Shown: positions 8,979 to 17,594 of the stretch, one piece after another
Position numbering within the stretch: the first letter of the stretch is position 1
Layout of the letters: every line of letters begins with the position of its first letter
Assembly: GCF_002924365.1 (NCBI RefSeq)
Contig: NZ_PQWB01000056.1
Location: 1 to 48,257, forward strand
Reading direction: 5' to 3'
From: Chromobacterium alticapitis
GTDB lineage: Bacteria; Pseudomonadota; Gammaproteobacteria; Burkholderiales; Chromobacteriaceae
DNA: 48,257 nucleotides
The notes under the pieces: model-generated
Told to the model about the DNA's origin: nothing
What the model saw: only the letters and a program-made list of their open reading frames with translations
Database searches by the model: none
Translations under genes and position numbers: made by a program

Positions 8979-9008
8979 AAAAAGCCAGCTCGATGAGCTG
9001 GCTTTTTT
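8979..9008. terminator. terminator after yggL, twin of the one at 973
   Basis: A 13-bp perfect stem (8979-8991 with 8995-9007) and a GAT loop, A-run before and T-run after. The stem sequence equals that at 973-1002 and only the loop length differs (3 versus 4 nt). It can serve yggL and the convergent gene at 9063. Confidence 0.92.
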
Positions 9009-9062
9009 GTTGCCTCTCACTTATCCACAGAATGGAGCCGAGTCGAATTTTATCCACATGCA

Positions 9063-9662
9063 TCACGACAACTGACGAAACACGCGGTAACCCAGGTAAA
9101 GCCAGGTCTCGCGCGCCAGGAAGCGCGACCAGCTGGAAAAGGTGCGGAAACGGCTGGACTGGGTAGGAGCCGGAAACGCTCGCAGGCCCAGATCGTCAGC
9201 CATCAGCACGGCGCGCCGCATATGCAACGGATCGCTGACCAAGAGATAAGAGCGAATGCCAAACTGTTTGCCGATCTCTCGCGCGTTGGACAAATTCTGC
9301 CAAGTAGTCCGCGACTGATTCTCCACCAGCATCGCCGTCATCGGCACGCCCTGGCGGGCGGCGAACTCGCGCCCGACATCGGCCTCGGCCGGATAGCCCG
9401 GCTCCGGCGTGCCGCCGGTAAAGACGATCCAGCGCACCTTGCCGCTTTGATACAGCTTGACTGCGTGATTGATGCGCTCGCGGAATACCGGCGAAGGCTT
9501 GTTGCCCCAGGCCGCGGCGCCCAGCACCAGCGCGGCGTCGGCGCCGGATTGCTCGCTGTCGCTGCCGTAGTCGACGATGCTCCAGGCCACATAGGCGAAG
9601 CCGAGCACCACCGTCAGCATCGCCAGCAGAAAACCTTTCATCATCAAACGCAAATAAAGCAT
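9063..9662 (-). CDS. YdcF/SanA-family (DUF218) membrane-anchored protein
   Basis: This 199-aa protein has one N-terminal membrane helix (about residues 8-30) and a DUF218 domain outside the membrane. Family features are ADAALVLGAA, FRERINHAVKLYQSGKV, IVFTGG, the SRTTWQNLSNAREI helix and the LLVSDPLHMRRA segment. Relatives such as SanA and ElyC act in envelope integrity in enterobacteria; the chemistry is not settled. The start is uncertain: ATG at 9662 is used, with GTG 9671 and ATG 9644/9641 as alternatives and no clear Shine-Dalgarno for any. Confidence 0.82.
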   Translation of the reverse strand: MLYLRLMMKGFLLAMLTVVLGFAYVAWSIVDYGSDSEQSGADAALVLGAAAWGNKPSPVFRERINHAVKLYQSGKVRWIVFTGGTPEPGYPAEADVGREFAARQGVPMTAMLVENQSRTTWQNLSNAREIGKQFGIRSYLLVSDPLHMRRAVLMADDLGLRAFPAPTQSSRFRTFSSWSRFLARETWLYLGYRVFRQLS

Positions 9663-9732
9663 CGGCAACACGGATAATCAGGGGGAGATGATCGATTGTA
9701 ACCTCAATTGAACGGCATGGCGCGGCCGCTGG

Positions 9733-9975
9733 CTATTTCTCCAGCTCCCAGATGGCGGCCTGCAGGCTCTCCATGCGCGCGGCCAGCGCGGTTTGCGCGT
9801 CTTGCAGGGCCTTGTTGTAAATATCGCGGCCTATCTTTTCGGCGACGAAGTCCAGCAGGAAACGCGCATCGAAACCGCCAACCTCCATGCCCAGTTGATC
9901 AGACAGATATTGCTGCAATTGCGGCGCCAATTGCTCCAACTGAGACTCGCTCAAAAGTGAAGGGGTAGCCATCAT
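9733..9975 (-). CDS. DUF2164 family protein
   Basis: This small cytosolic protein of 80 aa is mostly helical. The FDARFLLDFVAEKIGRDIYNKALQDA segment is the DUF2164 signature, and nothing is known of its biochemical role. I prefer the ATG at 9975 because GGATG lies 7 nt upstream; ATG at 9984 would add three residues but has no usable Shine-Dalgarno. It is a lone gene in the same direction as its neighbours. Confidence 0.75.
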   Translation of the reverse strand: MMATPSLLSESQLEQLAPQLQQYLSDQLGMEVGGFDARFLLDFVAEKIGRDIYNKALQDAQTALAARMESLQAAIWELEK

Positions 9976-10084
9976 CGCATCCAAAATGAAAGATTAAGAT
10001 TATGGCCCAAGCGCGGCCCTGCGGGATAGCCTCCCGCCAGGTCCCCTCATTCGACTGCGCTATGAGAGCGCCGAGTCAGCCGTC

Positions 10085-11077
10085 TTACGGAATCCTGCAC
10101 CCCGGATTGCCGACCGGACAGCGCCACAGCCAATCAACCGACATGCGCTGGCTCAATTTGACGGTAAACGCCATGCCCGGCGCCGACAAGGAGATCGTCG
10201 CCGCATCGCTGGAGAAGTCGCTCGTCATCGGCTCGCTGGTCCCCGGCACCGTGCGCAGGGCAATGGGACTGCCGAGTTGGATGCTCAATTGGCTGTTGCC
10301 CAACAGATAGCTGGCATTGTTCTGAATATACTGCCCCAGCGGGAAGACGCCGCCTCCCGGCAGGCTCACTACCTTGCCCGGCGGAATCACGCCACTTAAA
10401 CCATTCAGCATATTCTGGCCCGGCTTGTACAACAACGCATCCTTCACCTGAGCCAAGCCGGCTTGCAGATGACTCTGGATGGAGCTGTCTATCTTGCCCT
10501 CGGCCTTGTTTATCAACACATCGCCCACTACCGGCAGAATCCAGCTCAAATTGGAATCGCAATCGGTGGAGGAACTGGTGCTGGCCGTCATGCCGGTCTT
10601 GCCGTCCTGCATCGCGCCGTTCGCCGTGCCGTACTGGGCATTGATGACGATATTGCTCAAGGTCAGGGTATTGGTGCAGCTATAGCTGATCACACCCCAT
10701 TTATGGCCGGAGTATTGGCTGCGCACTTGATAGCTGAGGCCGGACAAGCTGATATAGGCCACGCCGCTGGCATCCGGACGGATCGTAATCGAGGGGTTGC
10801 CGCTGACCGTGCCGCCGAGGAAGGATGCGCCATTTTGCGACACCAGCTGCGACACCCGCTCGTTCATGCCTTGCTGCAAGGTATAAGGCACGCTTAATAA
10901 TTGACTGACGGTTTGCTGCAGCGGTCCCGCCGCCTTCGCATCCTCGCCATAAGCCAGCGTTCCGCCGCCATAATTGACCGTCGCCCAGTATTGGTTCGAG
11001 ATCACTTTCGGCGCCCAGTCCGCTTGCGCGGCGCCAGCCGCAAGCAGCCCTGCCAGAAAAATTGCTCTGCGCATCAT
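10085..11077 (-). CDS. secreted protein of unknown function
   Basis: I do not recognise this 330-aa protein. It starts with a clear signal peptide (MMRRAIFLAGLLAAGAAQA) and the mature part begins DWAPKVISNQYW. The rest is rich in Ser, Gly, Thr and Asn with beta-prone segments, few lysines, and four cysteines in pairs (CTN near residue 145, DCDSN near 175, WRCPVGNPGC at the end). This fits an exported, disulphide-containing or surface protein. The start at 11077 has AAGGAA 6 nt upstream; upstream in-frame ATGs would bury the Shine-Dalgarno inside the coding sequence. A 13-bp perfect inverted repeat lies 48 bp upstream. Confidence 0.7.
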   Translation of the reverse strand: MMRRAIFLAGLLAAGAAQADWAPKVISNQYWATVNYGGGTLAYGEDAKAAGPLQQTVSQLLSVPYTLQQGMNERVSQLVSQNGASFLGGTVSGNPSITIRPDASGVAYISLSGLSYQVRSQYSGHKWGVISYSCTNTLTLSNIVINAQYGTANGAMQDGKTGMTASTSSSTDCDSNLSWILPVVGDVLINKAEGKIDSSIQSHLQAGLAQVKDALLYKPGQNMLNGLSGVIPPGKVVSLPGGGVFPLGQYIQNNASYLLGNSQLSIQLGSPIALRTVPGTSEPMTSDFSSDAATISLSAPGMAFTVKLSQRMSVDWLWRCPVGNPGCRIP

Positions 11078-11124
11078 TTCATGTTCCTTCATGGAAAAAT
11101 CGCATGCCTTATGTGCCATGCGTG

Positions 11125-11157
11125 ATCTGGAATATTCATTCTTCGAATATTCCAGAT
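11125..11157. promoter_or_regulatory. 13-bp perfect inverted repeat upstream of the secreted-protein gene
   Basis: ATCTGGAATATTC (11125-11137) and its exact complement GAATATTCCAGAT (11145-11157) are separated by 7 nt. There is no T-run on either side, so a terminator is unlikely. Its size and place suggest an operator for the leftward gene starting at 11077. Confidence 0.6.
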
Positions 11158-11285
11158 GATTTTATCCATTATGAATAAAAATGGAAGCAAATTTTCTCGC
11201 GTCGCTCGATTGGCAAGAAACATGGGCTAAACGCTATCCATGCGATGCCCACTCCATTGACTCAACTGGCAAGCGGCTCGCTGCG

Positions 11286-11314
11286 CATAAAAAAACCGGC
11301 GCACGAGGCGCCGG
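11286..11314 (-). terminator. terminator of aspA
   Basis: A 7-bp GC stem (CCGGCGC, 11296-11302, with 11308-11314) is followed on the minus strand by GG and seven or more T residues. It lies 37 bp past the aspA stop codon. Confidence 0.88.
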
Positions 11315-11351
11315 GAATCACGAGTCAAACAAAGGAGAAAACGAATTCGGT

Positions 11352-12755
11352 TTACAGCGTCACCCAGCGCGGCTGGGTCAGGGTTTCCGGTTGCAGGATG
11401 TCGTCCAGCTGTTCGCGGGTCAGCAGACCGTGCGCCAGCACCACGTCGGCCACGCTGCTGCCGTTGGCATGGGCCTCCGCGGCGACGCGGGTGGCGGCTT
11501 CGTAGCCGATCACCGGGTTCAGCGCCGTCACCAGGCCGATCGAGTTTTCCACGCTCTGGCGCAGACGCTCGCGGTTGGCGGTGATGCCCTTGACGCAGTG
11601 TTCGGTCAGCGTGTCGCAGGCGTTGGCCAGGTGGCCGGCGCTGCGGAACAGGCTATAGGCGATCACGGGCTCGAAGGCGTTCAGCTGCAGCTGGCCAGCC
11701 TCGGCCGCCATGGTGATGGTCATGTCGTTGCCGATGACTTCATACGCCACCTGGCTCACCACTTCCGGAATCACCGGATTGACCTTGCCCGGCATGATGG
11801 ACGAACCGGCCTGGCGCGCCGGCAGATTGATTTCGCCGAAGCCGGCGCGCGGGCCGGATGACAGCAAGCGCAGGTCGTTGCAGGTCTTGGACAGCTTGAC
11901 GGCCACGCGCTTGAGCACGCCGGACAGCTGCACGAAGGCGCCGCAGTCCTGGGTGGCTTCGATCAGGTTCGGCGCGGTGATCAGCTTGCAGCCCACCAGC
12001 TCGGACAAGTGCAGGCACACCAGCTTGGCGTAATCGGGGTGGGCGGTGATGCCGGTGCCGATGGCGGTGGCGCCGAGGTTGATCTCCAGCATCAGGGCGC
12101 TGGCTTCCTTCAGGCGCTGTTCATCTTCGCCCAGCATCACGGCGTAGGTCTGGAATTCCTGGCCCAGGGTCATCGGCACCGCGTCCTGCAGCTGGGTGCG
12201 GCCCATCTTCAGGATGTCCTTGAACGCCTCGGCCTTGTCCGCAAAGGCCTTGCGCAGCACTTCCATGCGCGACACCAGCTTCAGCACGCCCCAGAAGGCG
12301 GCCAGGCGCAGCGCGGTGGGGTAGACGTCGTTGGTGCTTTGGCACAGGTTGACGTGCTCGTTCGGGTGCAGGTGCTGGTACTCGCCCTTGGCGTGGCCCA
12401 GCAGCTCCAGCGCGCGGTTGGCGATGACCTCGTTGGCGTTCATATTGGTGGAGGTGCCCGCGCCGCCCTGGATCACATCGACGACGAACTGGTCATGCAG
12501 CTTGCCGGCGCGGATTTCCTCGCAAGCATCGATGATGGCCTGTGCCAGCTTGGGCTGCAGGATGCCGAGATCCCGATTGGCCTGGGCGGCGGCTTGCTTG
12601 ATGCAGGCCAGCGCGCGGATCAGGTCGCCATAGCCGGCGATAGTCTGGCCGGTGATCGGGAAATTCTCGATGGCGCGCAGGGTGTGCACGCCCCAGTAGG
12701 CGTCAGCCGGCACGTCGCGGTTGCCGAGCAGGTCGTGTTCGATGCGGGTGGTCAT
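11352..12755 (-). CDS. aspA: aspartate ammonia-lyase
   Basis: This 467-aa cytosolic enzyme converts L-aspartate to fumarate and ammonia. It belongs to the fumarase/aspartase superfamily. The signature [11 protein letters not shown] is at residues 317-327, and GAGTSTNMNANEVIAN (about 98-113) binds the substrate carboxylates. The aspartase-type PNEHVNLCQSTNDVYPTA block is at 131-148. The aspartase-like N-terminus and this block separate it from the class II fumarase at 44.2 kb. Its own terminator follows. A LysR-type regulator gene lies 150 bp upstream on the same strand and is a candidate regulator. Confidence 0.92.
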   Translation of the reverse strand: MTTRIEHDLLGNRDVPADAYWGVHTLRAIENFPITGQTIAGYGDLIRALACIKQAAAQANRDLGILQPKLAQAIIDACEEIRAGKLHDQFVVDVIQGGAGTSTNMNANEVIANRALELLGHAKGEYQHLHPNEHVNLCQSTNDVYPTALRLAAFWGVLKLVSRMEVLRKAFADKAEAFKDILKMGRTQLQDAVPMTLGQEFQTYAVMLGEDEQRLKEASALMLEINLGATAIGTGITAHPDYAKLVCLHLSELVGCKLITAPNLIEATQDCGAFVQLSGVLKRVAVKLSKTCNDLRLLSSGPRAGFGEINLPARQAGSSIMPGKVNPVIPEVVSQVAYEVIGNDMTITMAAEAGQLQLNAFEPVIAYSLFRSAGHLANACDTLTEHCVKGITANRERLRQSVENSIGLVTALNPVIGYEAATRVAAEAHANGSSVADVVLAHGLLTREQLDDILQPETLTQPRWVTL

Positions 12756-12906
12756 CTGCGGGTCTCCTCAAGGCGGCCGTCATGCGCGGCCTGGAATGCC
12801 CCGCACTGTATGCCTGCCCCGCAGGCTTGGCCAATTCCGAATGCGGATGTGGTTATGCATGAAATGCATAACCTTGCCAAACCCTTGCCTGGCCGGAACG
12901 ACAGGC

Positions 12907-13815
12907 TCACACCGCCGGGTAGCGCTCGGCCAGATAGGCCCATAAAGCGGCCTGTTCCGGCTTGGCGTGGCGCAGATCGCAATACAGCTGAATCTCCATT
13001 TCCACGCTCCACTCGCCGCCGCCGGCCGCCGCCAGCAAACCGGCCCGGCATTCCGCCGCCACCGAGCTTTCCGGCAGGAAAGCCAGCCCGTGGCCAGCCA
13101 AGGCCATCTGCTTCAGCCCCTCCGCCATATCGGTTTCGTAGCGCAGCGAAAGATGCGCCGGTTGCGGGCCGCTGACCAGCAGCAGATCGCTCATCAGCCG
13201 GAAATAAGCGTTGCTGGCATAGCCGAGAAAAGGCAGCGGCGCCTCTGGACTTCCTGGCAGGACATAGCGCGGCGCGCCGTCTGCCATGATCGAGTAAGGA
13301 CGCAAGCGCTCCACGCCCAGGCGCAGCCCGCCGTAGCGCGCGTCATGCAACTCCACCGGCCGCTTGGGATGGTGGTAGCACATCAGGAAATCGCTGCCGC
13401 CTTCGACGAAGGCCAACACGGCGTCGTGCACATTGCTGGCCTGCAGTCTGCAAGACAGTTCGCCGAAGCCTTCTTCCACCGCGGTCAGCCACTTGGGGAA
13501 ATACGAAAACGACAAGGTATGCGGCACGGCGAATTCCAGCGTGCCCTGCGGCAAGGGCTGCAGACCGCGCAGCATGGTGCGGGTGGTATTGAGCTGGGCC
13601 AGCAAGGGCACCGCCTGTTCCTGCAGCAGCTTGCCGGCGGCGGTGAGCTTGGTGGGATAGGTGGTGCGGTCTATCAGATCCGCCCCCAGCCAGCTCTCCA
13701 GCGCGCGGATGCGTCGTGAAAACGCCGGCTGCGTCAGGTGGCGCAGTTCGGCCGAGCGAGTGAAACTGCCGGTATCGGCCAGCACCAAAAAATCTTCCAG
13801 CCAGCGGGTTTCCAT
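12907..13815 (-). CDS. LysR-family transcriptional regulator
   Basis: This 302-aa regulator has the N-terminal winged helix (residues 1-60), with WLEDFLVLADTGSFTRSAELRHLTQPAFSRRIRALE as the classical LysR helix-turn-helix. A linker helix and a periplasmic-binding-like effector domain follow. The start is placed at METRWLEDF (13815) because LysR proteins begin there; 16 upstream in-frame residues are not family-like. It lies upstream of aspA on the same strand rather than divergent from it, so its target cannot be assigned with confidence. The effector is unknown. Confidence 0.9.
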   Translation of the reverse strand: METRWLEDFLVLADTGSFTRSAELRHLTQPAFSRRIRALESWLGADLIDRTTYPTKLTAAGKLLQEQAVPLLAQLNTTRTMLRGLQPLPQGTLEFAVPHTLSFSYFPKWLTAVEEGFGELSCRLQASNVHDAVLAFVEGGSDFLMCYHHPKRPVELHDARYGGLRLGVERLRPYSIMADGAPRYVLPGSPEAPLPFLGYASNAYFRLMSDLLLVSGPQPAHLSLRYETDMAEGLKQMALAGHGLAFLPESSVAAECRAGLLAAAGGGEWSVEMEIQLYCDLRHAKPEQAALWAYLAERYPAV

Positions 13816-13964
13816 CGCCAGATGTCCATGTGGGAGATGCCCGATGTTACACCGGCGCGGCACTTTCCGGCATTGCCGCGCTCTATCTCATCCTGCGCTC
13901 TACGCGACACAATGCCAACGATTAGACCATTGACATATCAAGACCAGCCTTTCAGATTAGCCTG

Positions 13965-14543
13965 ATGACCGCTTTCCTTCCCAGCCCGCCGCTCCGCCCA
14001 AGGCGCGGCCGCGCCCTGGCCATCAGCGCCAGCGTCTTGCTCCATGTCTTGACGCTGCTGTATCTGCGAATAGATCAAGCCCCCGTTCCGGCGCGCCGCG
14101 ATGCGCCTCCCGTGCAGGTGCGGATTCTGCCGATTACGCCAAGCGCACCGGCTGCTGCCATTGCTAAGCCCGCGCCAGCCCCCCCACCCTCTATGGCGCG
14201 CCTTGCCATCGCGGCCCAATCGTCCGCGAGACTGTCCGTTCCCGCCAAATCGCATGCCTTGGCAGCGCTTGCTCAGCCGCGGGCGGGCAAAGCCGACGCC
14301 AGCGCGGCCAAGGGCGAACCCCGTCTGACGATGGAAGGCTTGCGCCAGCAAATGCGTAGCCTGGAGCCGGAAAACCCCAATGCCAAGCCGCTGCGCGAAG
14401 ACGTGGACAAGGCGAGGCTGGCGCGCGGCATAGACCGGGCGGAGCGCGCCGATTGCAAGAATGCCTACGCCGGCATGGGCCTCCTGGCCGCGCCTATGCT
14501 GCTTAAGGACGCCTTCGATAAAGACAATGGCTGCAAGTGGTAG
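13965..14543 (+). CDS. TonB-like membrane-anchored protein without a TonB C-terminal domain
   Basis: This 192-aa protein has a basic N-terminus, one membrane helix (about residues 17-35, ISASVLLHVLTLLYL), then a Pro/Ala-rich periplasmic stretch (about 40-115). The anchor and Pro-rich linker resemble TonB. The C-terminal 70 residues are not TonB-like: charged helices (LRQQMRSLEPENPNAKPL) and a short end with two cysteines (ADCKNAYAG and NGCKW). I do not know a function. No exbB/exbD is adjacent. No clear Shine-Dalgarno is visible at this ATG. The end of the gene lies inside a 15-bp hairpin. Confidence 0.65.
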   Translation: MTAFLPSPPLRPRRGRALAISASVLLHVLTLLYLRIDQAPVPARRDAPPVQVRILPITPSAPAAAIAKPAPAPPPSMARLAIAAQSSARLSVPAKSHALAALAQPRAGKADASAAKGEPRLTMEGLRQQMRSLEPENPNAKPLREDVDKARLARGIDRAERADCKNAYAGMGLLAAPMLLKDAFDKDNGCKW

Positions 14544-14558
14544 CTTGCAGCCATTGTC
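14523..14558. terminator. 15-bp perfect hairpin overlapping a stop codon
   Basis: GACAATGGCTGCAAG (14523-14537) pairs perfectly with 14544-14558 around a 6-nt loop that contains the TAG stop of the upstream gene. There is no T-run on either strand. It sits between convergent genes and may act as a bidirectional, U-less terminator or a 3'-end stabiliser. Confidence 0.55.
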
Positions 14559-14578
14559 AAAGCCGGGGGTAAGCGGAC

Positions 14579-16465
14579 TCAGCCCTGCAGCGTCACCCAG
14601 TCCTGCGTCGCCTCCCCGGCGTGGAATTCATGCACCGCTTCCTGCATCAAGGCAAACGCTTCCGGCGCGTCCAGCCGCTGGCAGGCCTCGCGCAGCCGAG
14701 CCATCAGCGAAGCCATTTCGTCCTCGGCCAGGTGGTACTCCTGGGCGCGCATGATGCGGGCGTGGTCGGTGGCCAGCACGTTGTCGCCTATCAGCAGCTC
14801 TTCGTACAGCTTCTCGCCCGGACGCAAACCGGTCACCAGGATTTCGATATCGCCATCCGGCTGCTCATCATCCCTGACTTCCAGCCCGGACAAATGGATC
14901 ATGCGCCGCGCCAGATCGATGATCTTGACCGGTTCGCCCATGTCCAGCACGAACACGTCGCCGCCATCGCCCATCGCGCCGGCCTGGATCACCAGTTGCG
15001 CCGCTTCCGGAATGGTCATGAAGTAACGCGTGATGTCGGCATGGGTCAGCGTGATCGGGCCGCCGGCCTGGATCTGACGGCGGAACAGCGGGACGACGGA
15101 GCCGGAGCTGCCCAGCACATTGCCGAAGCGCACCATCACGAAGCGGGTGCGGCTGCCGCGCGCGTGGCGGGTTTGCAGCGTCAGCTCGGCCAGCCGCTTG
15201 GTGGCGCCCATCACATTGGTCGGGCGCACGGCCTTGTCCGTGGAGATCAGCACGAAGGTGTCCACGCCGCAGTCTTCCGCCGCGCGGGCAGTGGTATCCG
15301 TACCGAAAGCGTTGTTGACGATACCGGCCACCGGGTTGTGCTCCACCATGGGCACGTGTTTGTAGGCGGCGGCGTGATACACCGTTTCCACCTGGAAGGC
15401 GCGCATCACCTGAGTCAGCCTGTCGTAGTCGGTGACTGAGCCCAAGATAGGCGTGCGCGGGATTTTCGGCGCCAGCTGCGCCAGCTCCTGGTCTATGCTG
15501 TACAGCGCGAATTCCGACAATTCGAACAGCACGATGCGCGCCGGCCGGTTCTTGACGATTTGCCGCGCCAGCTCGGAACCGATGGAGCCGCCGGCGCCGC
15601 TGACCATCACCACCTTGCCCTTGATATTGCGCGCCAGCAGCTCGGCCTTGGGCGGCACCGGATCGCGGCCCAGCAAGTCCTCGATCTCCACTTCCTTCAA
15701 TTCCTCCACCCGCGCTTCGCCGGACACCAGGTCCGCCATGCCGGGCAGGCGCTTGATCGGCACCCGCAGTTTTTCCAGCGACTCCAGTATCTCGCGCTGG
15801 CGGCCGCGGCCTACCGAAGGCATGGCCAGCAGAATGCACTTGGCCTGGGTGCCTTTGACCAGCGCCGGCAACTCATCCGGCGCATGCACCGCCACGCCGC
15901 GATACGTGCGGCGCAGCAGTTCGGGATTATCGTCGACGAAGGCCATGGGGCGATATTCGCGGCCGGCCTGCAAGGCCAGCAGCAGCTGCACGCCGGCCCG
16001 GCCGGCGCCGTAGATGATGACCGGATCGCGCGGCGCGTCGGTGGCATCGATCCGCCGCACCAGGCCGCGCAGCAGGAAGCGGCTGCCGCCGATATAGGCC
16101 ATGGCGAACACCCAGAAGATCACGACCGAAGCGCGCGGCATGGCCCAGATCGAGAACATCTGGATCACGCCCTGCAATACCAGCACCGACAGCGTGACGC
16201 CGCTGAACACGGTGAATATGATTTTGTCGTCCAGATACTTCAGCACCGCGCGGTACAGGCCCAGCTTGATGAAGATGGGTATCGCCCACAGCGGCGGCAC
16301 GATGAAGATCCACAGATGCGGATTGAGCTTGTGGTCCCAGTAGCCGCCCAGGCGCAGGAACACCGCGCTCCACAGAGCCAGCGGCAACAGCAGCGCGTCC
16401 ATCAGCGCCAGCATCGCCATCTTGTTGTGGCGGGAGAAGGCTAGCAGTTTTTCAAACATGGTCAT
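14579..16465 (-). CDS. pglF: UDP-GlcNAc 4,6-dehydratase, membrane-bound (PglF/WbpM/CapD family)
   Basis: This 628-aa protein has four N-terminal membrane helices (about residues 10-110), a CoA-binding-like Rossmann domain (about 130-250) and the catalytic SDR domain. The SDR nucleotide motif GAGGSIGSEL is near residue 290. AAAYKHVPMVEHNP and ISTDKAVRPTNVMGATKR carry the catalytic residues. The family converts UDP-GlcNAc to the 4-keto-6-deoxy sugar, the first step to diNAc-bacillosamine or FucNAc-type sugars. Its start forms an ATGA overlap with the preceding acetyltransferase gene, which fixes position 16465. It is the last gene of the leftward glycan operon. Confidence 0.88.
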   Translation of the reverse strand: MTMFEKLLAFSRHNKMAMLALMDALLLPLALWSAVFLRLGGYWDHKLNPHLWIFIVPPLWAIPIFIKLGLYRAVLKYLDDKIIFTVFSGVTLSVLVLQGVIQMFSIWAMPRASVVIFWVFAMAYIGGSRFLLRGLVRRIDATDAPRDPVIIYGAGRAGVQLLLALQAGREYRPMAFVDDNPELLRRTYRGVAVHAPDELPALVKGTQAKCILLAMPSVGRGRQREILESLEKLRVPIKRLPGMADLVSGEARVEELKEVEIEDLLGRDPVPPKAELLARNIKGKVVMVSGAGGSIGSELARQIVKNRPARIVLFELSEFALYSIDQELAQLAPKIPRTPILGSVTDYDRLTQVMRAFQVETVYHAAAYKHVPMVEHNPVAGIVNNAFGTDTTARAAEDCGVDTFVLISTDKAVRPTNVMGATKRLAELTLQTRHARGSRTRFVMVRFGNVLGSSGSVVPLFRRQIQAGGPITLTHADITRYFMTIPEAAQLVIQAGAMGDGGDVFVLDMGEPVKIIDLARRMIHLSGLEVRDDEQPDGDIEILVTGLRPGEKLYEELLIGDNVLATDHARIMRAQEYHLAEDEMASLMARLREACQRLDAPEAFALMQEAVHEFHAGEATQDWVTLQG

Positions 16466-16929
16466 TCTTTCGTATCCGGCAGCCATTGATACAGCGCGTC
16501 CGGACAGCGTTCCTCGTTATCGTGGCCGTCGCCCAGGCCCAGCAATTGGAAGCCATGCGCCTCGTAGAAGCGGCGCGCGCCGGCATTGGCCTGGAAAACA
16601 TGCAAGCGGCAAGCCTGGGCTTGGCCCGACAAAGCCTGCGCCAGCAGGGCGCGCCCTATGCCTGCTCCCTGATGCGGCGCGGCGACGTAGAGCTGATCCA
16701 GCCACCGCGCGCCGTCTTGCTCCGAGCAGGCGGCAAAGCCGGCCACCTCGCCGTTCCGCTCCGCCAGCCAAACTTGCGCAGACGGCAGCAGCGCCTCGGC
16801 GAACCAGGCGCGCACCGCGGCGTCATCATGCGCCAACGGCGCGTAAGGCATGGCGCGTCGGCAATCCAAATAGATGCCAGCCAACGCGGCGGCGTCGGCT
16901 GTCTTGGCTGTGCGGATGGCGATGGTCAT
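16462..16929 (-). CDS. GNAT-family N-acetyltransferase in the glycan operon
   Basis: This 155-aa protein has the GNAT fold. Motif A, LYVAAPHQGAGIGRALL (about residues 80-96), binds acetyl-CoA, and NAGARRFYEAHGF (about 115-127) is motif B. It is coupled by ATGA overlaps on both sides: to the phosphosugar transferase upstream and the 4,6-dehydratase downstream. In Campylobacter and Neisseria the acetylation of the 4-amino sugar is done by PglD or a fused domain, both left-handed beta-helix types. This GNAT sits where that step is missing, so I infer it could N-acetylate the UDP-4-amino sugar. An unrelated small-molecule target is possible. Confidence 0.8.
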   Translation of the reverse strand: MTIAIRTAKTADAAALAGIYLDCRRAMPYAPLAHDDAAVRAWFAEALLPSAQVWLAERNGEVAGFAACSEQDGARWLDQLYVAAPHQGAGIGRALLAQALSGQAQACRLHVFQANAGARRFYEAHGFQLLGLGDGHDNEERCPDALYQWLPDTKE

Positions 16930-17594
16930 CGGCTCACGATCTTCATCAAGGTGGCGACGATGATGCGGATGTCTTCACACAGGCTGTGCGTCTCGGCATA
17001 ACGCACGTAGTAGCCCAACTTCTCCGGCAACACCTCGTCGATATAAGCGCGCTCTGGATCGGCGGCGCGGCCTAGTATTTCGTTTTCATCGATCATGCGG
17101 ATCGACGCCCAGTCGGTGATGCCGGGGCGCACCGACAGCACGATGTCCTTCGCCTCGGCCGGATAATGAGCCACGTACTTGGGCACTTCCGGCCGCGGAC
17201 CGACCAGGCTCATGTCGCCGAACAGCACGTCGAGCAGCTGCGGCAGCTCGTCCAGCTTGGTCTTGCGCAGCAGGCGGCCGGCGCCGGTGATTCGCGAATC
17301 GGCGCCGACGGTCAGCTGGCCCTGGCGCTCGGTATCCACCTGCATGGTGCGGAATTTATGGATGCGAAACAGCGCGCCGCCTCGCCCCACCCGCACCTGG
17401 CGGAAAAACACCGGCCCCGGCGAATCCAGCTTCACCCACAAGGCCACCGCCAGCAAGGGCAGCGCCAGCACCGCAAGCCCCAAGCCGGAAGCGGCGATGT
17501 CGAACAAGCGCTTTGCCAGCCGCGAGCCATGGCGGCGCGGCCGGCAGCAGGGCGGCAGCAATTCGCCGCCCTTGTTCAGGCCAGGCTCGCTCAT
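16926..17594 (-). CDS. pglC: initiating phosphosugar transferase (PglC/WcaJ-type)
   Basis: This 222-aa member of the bacterial sugar transferase family moves a phospho-sugar from its UDP form to undecaprenyl phosphate, starting glycan assembly at the inner membrane. One hydrophobic N-terminal segment (about residues 33-55) is followed by the family blocks [49 protein letters not shown] and [10 protein letters not shown]. The short, single-membrane-domain form matches the PglC class rather than the long WbaP class, consistent with a bacillosamine-type substrate. It overlaps both neighbours by ATGA. Confidence 0.88.
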   Translation of the reverse strand: MSEPGLNKGGELLPPCCRPRRHGSRLAKRLFDIAASGLGLAVLALPLLAVALWVKLDSPGPVFFRQVRVGRGGALFRIHKFRTMQVDTERQGQLTVGADSRITGAGRLLRKTKLDELPQLLDVLFGDMSLVGPRPEVPKYVAHYPAEAKDIVLSVRPGITDWASIRMIDENEILGRAADPERAYIDEVLPEKLGYYVRYAETHSLCEDIRIIVATLMKIVSR

